Positions 1 to 10,204 of a DNA stretch of 64,000 nt are shown one piece after another. The stretch is from contig OX485807.1 of assembly GCA_950295325.1 (NCBI GenBank), positions 17,325,001 through 17,389,000 of the forward strand, written 5' to 3'. The notes under the pieces are model-generated. The model was not told the DNA's origin. It worked only from the letters and a program-made list of their open reading frames with translations, and made no database searches. Every line of letters begins with the position of its first letter. Positions within the stretch are counted from its first letter, which is position 1. A program made the position numbers and the translations under genes. This DNA comes from Polytrichum commune (lineage: Eukaryota > Streptophyta > Polytrichopsida > Polytrichales > Polytrichaceae).

Positions 1-32
1 CAAGGTTATATCGGGGAAAGAGGCAGTATTAG

Positions 33-257
33 GGTTTTGAAATGATTCGTTCAACTCAAAGTAACAAGGAGATTGGTTTATGTTGGTATCAAAAAGGGGC
101 TAACAACAAGTGGACATATGATCTTACTAATCATTTGATGGTAAACTTAGAGACAATAATTGCATTGGCTACAATGACATATATTGGTGAATCAAATGTT
201 TATGAGTTACATCCGGGAGATGAAAAAGTTTTCAACGACTTTGCTGATGAAAGCTAG
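33..257 (+). CDS. Unrecognised partial reading frame at window edge
   Basis: The frame is open from about position 33, shortly after a stop, and ends at 257. The first ATG is at 42 and would give 71 residues. No motif was recognised. The composition is balanced, with several Trp and Tyr, and the C-terminus is acidic, which is more protein-like than the surrounding AT-rich DNA. It could be the last exon of a gene or transposon protein that begins before the window. No splice acceptor could be assigned with confidence. Confidence 0.22.
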   Translation, partial: GFEMIRSTQSNKEIGLCWYQKGANNKWTYDLTNHLMVNLETIIALATMTYIGESNVYELHPGDEKVFNDFADES

Positions 258-1009
258 GATATTTTGTTATACATATTATAGGGGTTGATTATTGTTCAAA
301 AGTATATTTGTATACTTATGTTAATGACTATATATGAATGGATGTTTTTTTGTGTATACATATTGTCACTTGTATATTTATTGTTGCAATTGTATGTGTA
401 TTACTTCATTTCTCAAAAAATAACTTGTATATAGGGGGTTTTTAGAGTATGCAGTGAACGCACGTGATTCTAGGTTTTAATGAAAGGTGCACCCCCGAGC
501 CTACATGAGGTGTCAAGAGGTTTGTACTAAACTAGGGATTTTACTTTGGGCTTAGGAAAGCATGGAGATTTGGAGCTAGTGTGTATGTTTGATAAATTTT
601 ATTTGACGTTCAACTTCAAATCCAATGTGTCACATGACACTTTCAAAAACAAAAATGAATGTCAATTGACATCTACATTTTCTTCTAAAATGTCACCTCA
701 ATGTCACATGCCTAGTAGTACGTGTCATTTTAATTTCTAAATTGTCAAACTCTAAATCTAAATTTACATGTCAAAATCTAAATTGTGCGTGTCAATTGAT
801 GTGCAATTTATTTTTGTGCAAGTTTTTGCGTGTCAAACGTCAAAAACTTGCAAAACAAATTGTCAAAAATACACACTGTTTGGAGCATGCTCGATGCATT
901 TGCTCACAATAGGCCCCTTCAGACAAGCACCATGTCCCCTTGTTGCCTTGACATAACCTCGGGGATGGCCTTCATCCAAGTTTTATTACCGCATTCTCAA
1001 TGGTAGGTG
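258..1009. other. AT-rich intergenic stretch, no gene seen
   Basis: No coding signal was found. From about 580 to 860 the DNA is a degenerate mosaic of short words built around TGTCA and AAATCTAAATT, which looks like slippage or old tandem repetition. No promoter or RNA gene could be supported. Confidence 0.5.
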
Positions 1010-1074
1010 TCACGAAACTTCACCCTTTTCAACCATTTTCAAACAACGAGCCTCCCTCTTGATGGAGATACTCG

Positions 1075-1304
1075 GGAATTATCGTATACGAACGTATCTC
1101 TCATTCATCCAACATAAAAACTCTTAAATAGTATGAAGCCTAGAGACTATTTTTATTACTTGTTTTGACACCGGAATTAGCTTCAAAAACCCAAAATTAG
1201 TCTACTAGAAGTCATTTGAGATGAATTGGCAACAAAGCTAGAGGGGGTCAAGTTTTTATGTTGGATGGATGGGTGAGAGGTACGCTCGTATACGATAATT
1301 CCCT
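1075..1304. repeat. Hairpin MITE-like element
   Basis: The left arm (1075-1123) and right arm (1251-1304) are inverted copies sharing GGAATTATCGTATACGA and CATCCAACATAAAAACT. The roughly 125-bp centre starts with a GACACCGGAATTAG-like word. The same centre and arm words recur at about 22.32-22.45, 22.50-22.64, 23.16 and 23.93-24.01 kb, so this is a dispersed non-autonomous family. No clear target duplication was found. Confidence 0.6.
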
Positions 1305-1789
1305 CTCTCTCCCTTCTCAACATAGAGTTTTATCCAACAGTGATTAGTGCATCGGCTACAATGACCCAAAAGCACGATTTCATCGCAGTGAGCAATCGAA
1401 TGAGGCGTCTCCTCATCTTTTTGGATAACAGTGCTGGCCTGTTGGATTATCCCAATGGTATTCGTGAGCCGGATCAGTAACCCCAACAATTTACTTTATT
1501 TTTGTGCCATGTTCAACTTGCTGATGAGTCTGCTTCTCGATGTTGAGTTGAATGCCATCGCCGATTGAGGAAGCACATTGACCAAATGTGCTTGAATGTG
1601 TGCGCTGTGGGTTTGGTTGTAACATCATGCACAGTTTGCTTATGGACAATGACTTCCTAACCAAGCCTTGTGGTGATGGTAGGCAGCGATTGAACGAGGT
1701 CCCCTTGCGTTCCTGTGGGATTGTCCCATAGCTATGGAGGAGCCAGAGAGGTAGGGCTTGTACAAGAGCGGGAGCTGAAGACTCCGAAC

Positions 1790-1949
1790 TCACTTACCTG
1801 GGCGGGGTGTATCCATGATCTGGAAGGTGGATGGCCTAGAGGAGCCTGCCCCATTGCACTTCGGGCCGGGTGACTCTAGTATCTTCCTACGGGAGGCATA
1901 CACGTCATAATTTGTGGCAGCGGGGGCTCGCGTTCGCGCGGCCTCCATC
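1790..1949 (+). ncRNA. U1: U1 spliceosomal snRNA, copy 1
   Basis: The sequence shows the U1 hallmarks in order: the 5' splice-site pairing segment ACTTACCTG, stem-loop I, the U1A-type loop CATTGCAC, the Sm site ATAATTTGTGG, and the terminal GC-rich stem-loop around CTCGCGTTCGCGCGG. U1 pairs with 5' splice sites at the start of pre-mRNA splicing. This copy differs from the other two by single bases in stem-loop II and in the last stem (a C to T change that can still pair as G-U). Downstream, ACTTCAATTTGGAAA is shared with the other copies and may be the 3'-end box. The upstream region differs from the other copies and has only a weak GTCCCATAGC word and no TATA at about -30, so this copy may be silent. 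Confidence 0.9.
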
Positions 1950-2283
1950 CAAACAACTTCAATTTGGAAATGCGTAATTTCAGAGCTGCAAATCCTGTGT
2001 ACGTCTCGTTCATTGTCGATGGTACGAAGTCGCTGTGTGCCCCATTGAAACGCAAATAATGTCAACTTGCACATCTTTCAGATTGGGGGAAACTCGCACA
2101 CATGTGCGCGGTTCGTTGACAAGCATGCTTTTGTCTACCATAGGAGGCGCGTTCATTGGATACAGCTGATCCGAGAATATGCATATGTCTCATCCTACTT
2201 GTCAGAACTCGTTAACTATGACGTAGAATTTGTCTTCTATCATCAGTTTCAGGCAATGAAGAAAACCATCGCAGTTCAAGCAG
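1950..2283. other. Spacer after U1 copy 1
   Basis: No gene was seen. The segment aligns by eye with the DNA after U1 copy 3 (about 11.6-11.9 kb), with many substitutions and small gaps. It is therefore part of the duplicated unit rather than independent sequence. Confidence 0.5.
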
Positions 2284-2478
2284 TGCTGATTAAATTGGTC
2301 ACAGGCTTGGAGCCTTCCGAAATAACGTGCTTGGCCAACTCCACGAGCAAATCAAATTAGACGCACTACAGTCTGGATCGTGCCAGAATTGATCAATCCT
2401 GGGATTCTTGTCGTAGAGCGCAACTTGGATGATATTCGGAGAATAGTGCATAACCTGTACCACTTCGAACCAATTCAG
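2284..2478 (-). pseudogene. Histone H2B 3'-end relic, copy 1
   Basis: Reading the minus strand in shifting frames recovers VELAKHVISEGSKPVTNL, close to the H2B C-terminal helix (family form: P-G-E-L-A-K-H-A-V-S-E-G-T-K-A-V-T-K). A weaker match to the preceding YNKKP region lies upstream. Frames shift and stops occur, and the N-terminal two thirds of H2B are missing. H2B is a core nucleosome histone, and this copy cannot encode one. It lies head-to-head with the ASF1 relic at 2.9 kb, an arrangement repeated at 14.65-16.5 kb. Confidence 0.65.
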
Positions 2479-2628
2479 TGACATAGGGGGCAACAAAAGG
2501 AAGCACGGAGCAAGGCGACTCTAACAAAGCCTTCGGGAAGCCGTGATAGTTGTTTTGACTCCATTCTTGTGTCCCAGATTTCTCAATGCATCACAAAATA
2601 AAATGCCAATCCACCCGGAGGTCTGAAT

Positions 2629-2858
2629 GTTTTAGTTTCCTTTGTGTCTATAATGCTATGTCCAACTGGAGGCGATGCTCAGCAATCTCAACAACCTCAA
2701 TACTTTGAGTGATGGTTGAAGGCATTGGAGAGCTAGATTGTAGCAGGGAGTTGGTAAGTGGTTCCAAAGAAAGTTCAATTCCTGATATGCATCCTCCATC
2801 TTTAAACCGCATTCATGATGCGTTCATGATGCTCATTGTTAAACACGCGGCCAGATTT
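2629..2858. repeat. Segmental duplicate of 15020-15228
   Basis: The segment carries long shared words with 15.02-15.23 kb, such as CCAACTGGAGGCGATGCTCA and GATATGCATCCTCCATCTTT. It lies between the H2B and ASF1 relics in both places and shows that the whole H2B-ASF1 module was duplicated. Shorter matches to its last part occur at 3.9 and 10.65 kb. Confidence 0.8.
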
Positions 2859-2904
2859 CGAGCTGTGCTTTATCCATGCCCTACTGCTGGCCATGACCAG
2901 CCAT

Positions 2905-3273
2905 GATATCCCGTCGATGTTCTTCAATCCTCTGCAAATTAATATTTCCGACGAATGCCTCGCCCCGCTGAAGGATGCTCAATATTCCTTCTCATCCTCA
3001 CTTACGCTTTAGTTGCAATAATACTTCTTGTCCTAACATTTCGTCCAGATGGCCAAAAACAGATTTCGAATTCGAAATTGCGCAATTGCGCAATTGCATG
3101 CAAGTGAGTGGCAACATAACTCGAATGCATTCTCACGGTTAGTCTGGCACTGCAGATCTGGAACAGAAGCTCATGTATATGGGTTCCGCTGACGTTGAGA
3201 AGTACGACCAAGTGTTGGAAAGTGTGATGATTGGTCCTTCAATACTGCTGGCAACTACAGGTTCATTTTCCAG
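2905..3273 (+). pseudogene. ASF1 histone chaperone pseudogene, copy 1 (5' two exons)
   Basis: Exon 1 remnants (about 2905-2982) read PSMFFNPLQINISDECLAPL, matching the ASF1 start after the V-L-D-N-P motif. Exon 2 (3156-3273, after a TGCAG acceptor) reads KLMYMGSADVEKYDQVLESV, which is the ASF1 beta-sheet core. A one-base frameshift then separates it from GNYRFIFQ just before the donor. The third exon (E-E-D-I-x-G-V-T-V-L-L-L and onward) is absent. ASF1 normally carries H3-H4 during nucleosome assembly. This copy is truncated and frameshifted. The more complete relative is at 15.55-16.54 kb. Confidence 0.75.
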
Positions 3274-4140
3274 GTTATACGTCCGATTCTACTCCATTGG
3301 CCATCAATTTTATGTTTACGAGGCTGTCAAACCCTTTGATTATCCGTGTGCGATGTTATGATAACCTCTTCCCTTTGATGGTGAAGGTTTACGAATAGAC
3401 CTCGTTATATTTTGGAAATGTATAGAACAAATAGGCATCTTGTATGGAAAAACCAGGAAGTGGCCACCCAGGTATCTTGCCACGCAAACATATATAATGA
3501 GAGAATAGTAATCCCTTGCTACTTCCCACAATTCACTGTTCAGAAGATGAAAACGTGCCTCTGAGCAGTTTAACCTTGCCAATGAATTTGGACGAAAAAT
3601 GATCTGCATATCAAAAGCACCGACTTGTTGGTTGAGAGATCAAATAAAATCTCAATCTAACCAAAGGTCTGAAACTGCCTCATTTCCATTTCTATCTGTA
3701 ATGCCATTGTCTAGCCCTCTCTAACCCTGACGCCACTTCGAACCAGGTTCTAAACATTAAGGCGATGTACAACTGAACGTAATTCTCAATTATTTTAATA
3801 CGCGTCGTAAGACCAAACTGCCGCCAAACTGCGTGAAGCCAAACTGCCATTGGAGAGAATAGTTGTGGCAGTGAGATAGTAACTGGTTTCGAAGCAAGTT
3901 AAATCCCTACTTGCATCCTCAATCTTAAAACTGCATTTATGATGCGTTCATGATGCTCATTGTTAACACTCGACCACATTTCGGAGGAGAGGATACGAAT
4001 GCCATTTTTTTGTACGAAAAGGTTGATGGTTCTTCGCTAGCTTACATGATTTGCAATCTTTGAAACTGAAAATCCCATAAACATAGATGCATACTTGCCT
4101 TGGTGAGACCTGTAAGACCCATGGAAGGAGAGGTGAGTGT
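3274..4140. other. Spacer, duplicated in part, no gene
   Basis: No coding or RNA gene was recognised. About 3.72-3.97 kb resembles 10.50-10.75 kb (shared GAAGCAAGTT-type words and the CATCCTCCATCTTTAAA-type tail), marking the duplication unit. Confidence 0.5.
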
Positions 4141-4261
4141 TATGTCTTTGAATAAACCCAAAGACTGCAGCAAAGTAAAAATATACTATTCCACGGGGGA
4201 TGACACTTGGACCCAACCGGCATCCCACATGCCGGATTCACAACCCTACAGTCTGACGTGG
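4141..4261. other. Ultra-conserved 121-bp block, copy A
   Basis: The block is 119/121 identical to 10951-11071, while the flanks on both sides are much more diverged. It contains two perfect stems: GTCTTTG with CAAAGAC around an 8-base loop, and CCGGCAT with ATGCCGG around CCCAC. Read on the minus strand it contains CCACGTCA, the hexamer-type element of plant histone promoters, followed about 75 bp later by a TATA-like GTATATTTTTA. It may be a promoter core for a minus-strand transcript or a structured RNA gene. Neither could be proved. It lies 600 bp upstream of U1 copy 2. Confidence 0.55.
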
Positions 4262-4797
4262 ACACACATTCAAACCTGATGGATTGGTTGTCATCTGTTC
4301 TCTCTGCATCTTTGTCCACCATGCTTCGTACAGATTTGAAATAGATAGGTGGGATCAAAATTTTCTTTGAAGTAATCATGAGTAGTCTTTGATTGTAGAA
4401 TGAATGCCAAGCATTGCGATCAAATTGGTTATTCTTTTTGAGGTTGTCTCCATACCATCTGGTGATCGATCTCTCTTAGGATCACCAAACATTCAAGCAT
4501 ACTAAGACGGTGAGCTTGGATCTTGGCTAATGTTGGAATCGATGAGGAGCTTACCATGCTTTGTCTTTCTGGTTTGGTTTGATTGGTACGAGGTTGTTAA
4601 ACCCTTTGGAGATCCGTACGTGATTTTGGTGATGAAGCCACTCAAGGAGTTGCATTGATTACTCAAAAGTTTCAAATAACATAACTTATTTACTTTAGCT
4701 GGGCCCAAACTACAAGTACTTTCGAGGCTCTTGCGAAATTTCTTCCACACGGTTGATGTCATGGTCGCTTGCTAAGATTGAGAAAGACTAGATAAAA
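4262..4797. other. Spacer upstream of U1 copy 2
   Basis: No gene was seen. The final part (about 4.72-4.80 kb, TTTCTTCCACACGGTTGATG and onward) is shared almost unchanged with 11.28-11.36 kb and leads into the conserved U1 promoter. Confidence 0.5.
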
Positions 4798-4842
4798 CCC
4801 ATACCGTCGGGATGGAATGGACGAAGAAAGTGCGAATAAATA
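4798..4842 (+). promoter_or_regulatory. U1 copy 2 promoter (USE-like and TATA-like)
   Basis: CCCATACCGTCGG at 4798-4810 resembles the plant snRNA upstream sequence element (R-TCCCACATCG). AATAAATA at 4835-4842 lies about 25 bp before the RNA start. The start-to-start spacing of about 37 bp is closer to the Pol II type of plant snRNA promoter than to the Pol III type. Both elements are conserved at U1 copy 3. Confidence 0.6.
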
Positions 4843-4863
4843 CCTCCGATGAAGACAAGAACC

Positions 4864-5023
4864 TCACTTACCTGGGCGGGGTGTATCCATGATCTGGAAG
4901 GTGGATGGCCTAGAGGAGCCTGCCCCATTGCACTTGGGGCCGGGTGACTCTAGTATCTTCCTACGGGAGGCATACACGTCATAATTTGTGGCAGCGGGGG
5001 CTCGCGTTCGCGCGGCCCCCATC
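4864..5023 (+). ncRNA. U1: U1 spliceosomal snRNA, copy 2
   Basis: This copy has the full set of U1 landmarks: ACTTACCTG at the 5' end, stem-loop I, the CATTGCAC loop, the ATAATTTGTGG Sm site and the last GC-rich hairpin. It is essentially identical to copy 3. The base pair preceding ACTTACC is TC instead of the usual AT, and loop I reads GATCTGGAAGG instead of the usual GATCANGAAGG. Both changes occur in all three copies. A USE-like/TATA-like promoter precedes it and a conserved ACTTCAATCTGGAAA follows, so it looks expressible. The Copia element is inserted about 45 bp beyond its 3' end. Confidence 0.93.
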
Positions 5024-5071
5024 CAAACAACTTCAATCTGGAAAGAAATGTGTACATGGATTAGGTATTAT

Positions 5072-5308
5072 TAAAGAATTTAGATACAGGAGTTACTTGA
5101 GAGAATATCAAGCTTTATTAAAGTGTTGCAGAATGCACCACTGAATCAATCCACAACAGATTAGCAATCTAAGAAAGCAGGACTATCACTCTACTTCATG
5201 TCGCTCTGTCTACGATCGGAAAGACTAAACTACAATCTGTGCACAATGACAATATAGCTAAACTACTTCTAACAGAAAAGAGTGGATGAAGAATACTTAC
5301 ATCCAACA
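5072..5308 (-). repeat. Copia 3' LTR
   Basis: The 237-bp repeat is identical by eye to 10205-10441. On the minus strand it starts TGTTGGATG and contains an AATAAA polyadenylation word in CTTTAATAAAGCTTG. A purine-rich tract (AAGTGGGAG on the minus strand, about 5309-5317) abuts it, as expected for plus-strand priming. Confidence 0.95.
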
Positions 5309-5378
5309 CTCCCACTTATTCTTCAGACTAAAATCTACTCTTGAATGTTCTATCTAAACTAAGCAGATAAACTCCCAC

Positions 5379-8300
5379 TCATTCAGAGGAGAGTGTAGTC
5401 ATGCCCATAGCTCGATGGAGCTGTTGAAACCTGTCTCTAGGTAGAGGCTTTGTAAACAAATCAGCAAGCTGAGCATTGGTGTTAATATACACATAATCAA
5501 CTTCCTTCTTCTCCCATAATTCACGAACGAAGAAATACTTCAAATCAACATGTTTGGTTCGCCTGTGATAAACTGGATTCTTCACAAGTTGTATAGCACC
5601 TTGATTGTCACAATGAAGAACAACAGGAAGGGTCATATTACAATTGAGATCAGAAAGGAAACGGGATAGCCAAATGGCCTCTTTAGATGTTTCCGCCATC
5701 GCGATGAATTCCGAGACCGTGGTAGAATCAGCTACAGAACCCTGTTTGCGGCTTGTCCAAGAAATTATACCGCCCCCAAATAAAAAACAATAGCCAGTGC
5801 GCGATTTCCGATCATCAGTATCACCTGCGAAATCAGCATCTGAAAATCCAACCATCGATAGATTGGTGTTGGAATAGAGAATACCCAAAGAAGTTGTGCC
5901 TCGCAAGTATCGAAAAATGCGTTTGACGGCTTGCCCATGGGATTTTCGTGGGTGAGCTTGAAACTGTGCAACTTTGCTAACAACATATGCCAAATCAGGT
6001 TGAGTGCAAACAGTAAGGTACATCAAACACCCTATTGCTTGAGAATAATCCTCCTGTATAAGCTCATCCGCAGGGTCATTACAAGCAGACAAAGTCTTGT
6101 TAGCCTCCGCAGGTGTAGTCACCGCATGAGAGTCTTGCATAGAAAACCGGACTAATATGTCCTGGATATACCTGGTTTGATGAATAAATATGTTGTGGTT
6201 GATGGGATTTTGGGAAATTTGAAAACCCACAAAACAATCAACATCTCCGTGCACGACCTTGAAGGTAGTCTCAAGATAGGCCACAATCTCATCAATATAA
6301 GTTGGTTTCAAAGAACAGATTAAACCATCATCAACCCAGATCCCCAACATGGTGTGGATAGTCCCTGCATTTCGATAAACACAAGGGTCCCCTGAACAAG
6401 GAATGAGATCAAAATGCTTCAAGAAAGCATCAAAAGTCTTGTTCCAATAGCGAGCAGATTGTTTAAGGCCATATAAGCTTCGGAGAAGTAAACATACATG
6501 GTCAGGATAGGTGGAGCTTTGAAACCCCAGAGGCTGAATCATATAGATGGGTTCAACGAGGTCACTATTGAGATAGGCGGTTCCTATATCAAACTGCTTC
6601 ATCTTCATTTTGAGTGCTGCGGCAATAGCAAGCATGATGCGAATGGACTAATGCTTGACAACCGGACTATATGTCTCAAAGTAATCGATGCCATGTTTTT
6701 GGGTGAATCCTTTGGCTACTAAACGGGCTTTATACCTGTCAATAGTGCCGTTAGAGTGATACTTGATTTTATAGACCCATTTGCACTGAACTGGTGTTCT
6801 ACCTGGTGGCAGGGGAACAAGTTTCCAAGTATTATTGGCCTCCAAAGATTCATACTCACGCTCCATTGCTTTTTTCCACTCGCGAGCTTGATCGGACAGC
6901 AGAGCTTGTCGATAACTTTGGGGTTCAAGAAACTGTGCACCCATAGATGCCATACAGGAAATCGATGGAAGTACCGATGTCGATGTAGAGGCTTCAGGTG
7001 GAGTCGTAATTTTAGATGTAGAGTCCAAAAGGTCTTGTATGCTCCGGAATTTGGGAACAGCAGGTGAACTGGAGTCATGAGGATCAGGATGAAGGGATAG
7101 AGAGGGAGTAGATGAAATATCAGATGAAGGGTGTGGACATTCATGACCAGAGAAATCATATGGATCATCATAATCGTATCTGAGATTAGGGGCTTGTGTA
7201 TCCAAAGATAGTTCAACGGAGGATTGTGCCACATCTGGTTCCACAGTTGGAATATGATCAGGCACATCTGAAGATGATGAGCTCCCACTGTTTGAGGTAC
7301 CAGGAGAAGATGATGAACTCCCACTGTTTGTGGAAGGAATAATACAATAATCCATAGGTTCCAGAGTGGGGAATAAGGCAAGATTAAACCGTCTGGGACG
7401 TTCATCAAAATGAACATCATTACTCTCGATAATCTTATCAGAACGTGGATCCCACAAACGATATGCTCGAGAATGAAGACTATAACCCACAAAAATAATT
7501 GGTTGACTCTTGGGGTCAAGCTTCGTACGCACCTCTTTGTTGATATGAACATAGGCCAGAGAACCAAATACTCGGTAATGTGAGACTGAAGGTTTGTGAG
7601 CAAACCATTTCTCATACGGTGTAACTGAACCAAGTTGTTTGTTCGTTGTCCGATTGAGTAAGTATACAGCACAATTGATAGCTTCTGCCCAAAGATGTGT
7701 AGGAAGAGAGAAAGCATGAAGCATGCTTCGAGCACATTCCACGACTGTTCGGTTATCACGCTCGAGGAAACCATTTTGCTGTGGGGTATAAGTGGCAGAT
7801 AACTCATGATGTATACCATGTTGATCCAGAAAAAGAGTGAAATCTTTGTTAAGAAATTCACGACCCTGATCAGTGCGTAATTTCTTCACCTCAATGCCTT
7901 GATCGCGTCGAACAATCTTGACCACCTTTTGAAAGAAAGGGAAGGCAGCATCCTTGTTGCTTGCACATAAAACGAATCTGTAACAAGATGTGTCGTCTTT
8001 ATACAGAATAAAGTACTGTGCTCCACCGAGGGAAGGGCAAGCGATTTTTCCAGAAGTATCGCCATGCAAGAAAGTACCCACGGGTAGGTTTCGAAGTTTG
8101 TGAACATCTGTAGGATAACTCGCCTTACTGTGCTTGCCTTGCATGCACCCGTGACATAGTTCCTGAGGAATCGTGGTGTTCTCGAGGTTGAAATCTTGAA
8201 GAGAATTTTGTGAACTCATATGCTGGATAGTTTTGTAATTGACGTGTCCCATTCGGAAGTGCCATAGTTGCATGTCATTATAATCTGACCACTTGGATGT

Positions 8301-9740
8301 ATCACTTGGATGTGTCACTAAAGCAACTGAGGATGAGGCTGGAGAGGTTATTGTAGGAGGTACGACTGTCAGAGACAGCTCATACAATTTGTTAACTCGT
8401 TTGCCTTCCATAACCAATTCTCCATTCTTAGTTCGAAACTCACAATTACCAGGTTGAATAAGGGACTCAGATAGAAATATAATCCCAGCATCGGAAACTG
8501 TCCCAACAGACAAGAGGTTGCGAGCCAAATCAGGGATATAGATAACATTGCGGAGGATACCTGTTAATTGGCGACCATTGACATGTCTGATGATTTTGAT
8601 ATCCCCTCTACCTCTGACCCATATTGTTTTGTTGTCAGCAACAACAACTGGCCAAACTCCTTCATCAACCGAGTTGAAAGTTGTGAACCACTCACGACGA
8701 TTGGTCATATGCTCTGTTGCAGCTGAATCAGCATACCACTTGTCTGAGAGCAGAGAAGATGTTAAAAACGCAGTAGAACAAGTAGAAACCATGAATGCTA
8801 TTTCAGGTTCATCATCAGAAGGATGAGTATCTGAGTTATCAGATAAGGTTGTTGTATACATGGCTTCTGCAATATTAGCAGCACTAAGACTGGAATAGGG
8901 TTTGCCACCGGGTTTGGGAAGAGGTTTTTTGTGAGGTTCTGGACAATCAGCAGTCCAGTGGGCACCTCGTTTCCCACAATTAAGACACTTCGCTCGACTC
9001 TTCAGGTCTTTGAGATACTCAACATCCTTTTGATGTTGTTCTTTCCTTGAGAAGCGTTGGCGAGGTGTTGTTGAAGATGCCCCAGCAGATCGTGTAAAAA
9101 ATGCCTTATCACTGCTTTCATCAAAATGACCTTGCCCCTTTAAGATTGCCTCATGTCGGAGCAAACGCTCTTCAAGAAGATCAGCAGTTTGTTTGGATTT
9201 ATCCACATTCGACCAAGCAGCAATAACGCTGTTATAACTGGGAGGTAGACTCGAAATAATCTTTGCCATAATCATGCTCGGAGTTAGTGGTTCTTTAAGA
9301 TCAGCCAGTACCACAGCCATGTTGGTAATATTTTGAACATGAGAGGAAATATCATCAGTCTGACTCATCTTATAATCGTAGAACTTTGCTTGAAGGTTGA
9401 ACACATTCTCTTCAGTCTTCTTCAGATGAATCGCATTAAGCTTTGTCCACATTGCATGAGTATCTTGACAGGTGGTAAGCTTACCAAGAATTCGTGTAGA
9501 TAAGCTACAGCATAAGAGATATTTTGCTGTTGCATCCTTGTCATCCCAGATTTCTTGTTGTTTGATGTCTTCAGCAGAGGGAACTTGGCCTGTAGGTATA
9601 ACTGGTCGGAGCTCTTCGCCGTTGACCAGGCGAATCAATTTCTTGGCCGCATACATGGTTTCCATTTGGAATTTCCATACAGAGAAACCATCTCCATCAA
9701 AAATCTTGAGGTGTAATTTCTCATTCTGGACAGAGTCCAT
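5379..9740 (-). pseudogene. Copia gag-pol polyprotein with one in-frame stop
   Basis: A single frame starts at the ATG at 9740. The order is Gag (1-220), zinc knuckle C252-C255-H261-C266, aspartic protease D338-S-A, integrase zinc-binding H494/H499/C529/C532, integrase core D561, D624, E660 (exactly DD35E), then reverse transcriptase with the metal-binding VDD motif and RNase H. The protease-before-integrase-before-RT order defines Ty1/copia. A TAG at 6648-6650 interrupts the RT domain right after residue 1030. The same frame then continues for 422 more codons to 5379. The zinc knuckle spacing CX2CX5HX4C is one residue longer than the common CX2CX4HX4C. Apart from the stop, the frame is intact. 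Confidence 0.93.
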
Positions 9741-10186
9741 CTCTCAAGGAGAGTGTGACACAATCAGCAACTAAAGCCTACGACACCTGAACCACAAGGT
9801 TTGAGAACATCCAGAATCAAGGAGTGTCTGTCCTAAACAATCAAGAAACATATAATCGGAGAAATTTTGTTATCTCCAGTAATGATCCTATCGAAAAGCC
9901 ACTGAGAGTTGCAGGTTTGTAGTAAGAATTTCTATGATCTACTAAAGACCACCGAATCTGCTAAAGACCACCGAATTTGCAGTAACAAATGATTTGCAGT
10001 GTGAGTCGGAGTCAGAGTTCTATCATCTGCTAAAATGGAGCGGGGACTGAGAGTTGAGCGGGGTAGGATTATACCTCGACGGAGGGGATAGCAACTACAA
10101 TCGCTATGGAATTCTCCAATCACAATATGAAGAGCAGATGCTATTGAAGAAATTCAAGAATCGAAAACACCGCGCAGCAGAACAGC

Positions 10187-10204
10187 GGGTGTGGGCCCAT
10201 AACC
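10187..10204 (-). promoter_or_regulatory. Copia primer-binding site, tRNA-iMet anticodon arm
   Basis: Directly inside the 5' LTR, the plus strand reads GTGGGCCCATAACC. This is the anticodon arm of plant initiator tRNA-Met, including the CAU anticodon, so the element's own strand is complementary to it. The usual plant Copia site pairs with the 3' end of the same tRNA (TGGTATCAGAG) and is not present. A half-tRNA primer cut in the anticodon loop is established for Drosophila copia. Its use here is inferred from the sequence. Confidence 0.75.

Noticed and set aside
1790-1949. 5S rRNA considered for the first conserved RNA-like repeat
   Set aside because: The sequence does not fit 5S rRNA, while ACTTACCTG, CATTGCAC and ATAATTTGTGG in order identify U1.
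4141-4261. Box C/D or H/ACA snoRNA for the 121-bp block
   Set aside because: GATGA and CTGA words are present, but spacing, terminal stem and guide regions do not fit. There is no proper ACA tail.
4141-4261. U2, U3, U4, U5, U6 or U12 snRNA for the 121-bp block
   Set aside because: None of the diagnostic 5' sequences or Sm sites of these RNAs is present.
6719-7861. A 380-residue minus-strand open frame within the Copia element
   Set aside because: It overlaps gag-pol in another frame, has skewed Leu/Ile/His content and no motif. It is a shadow frame.
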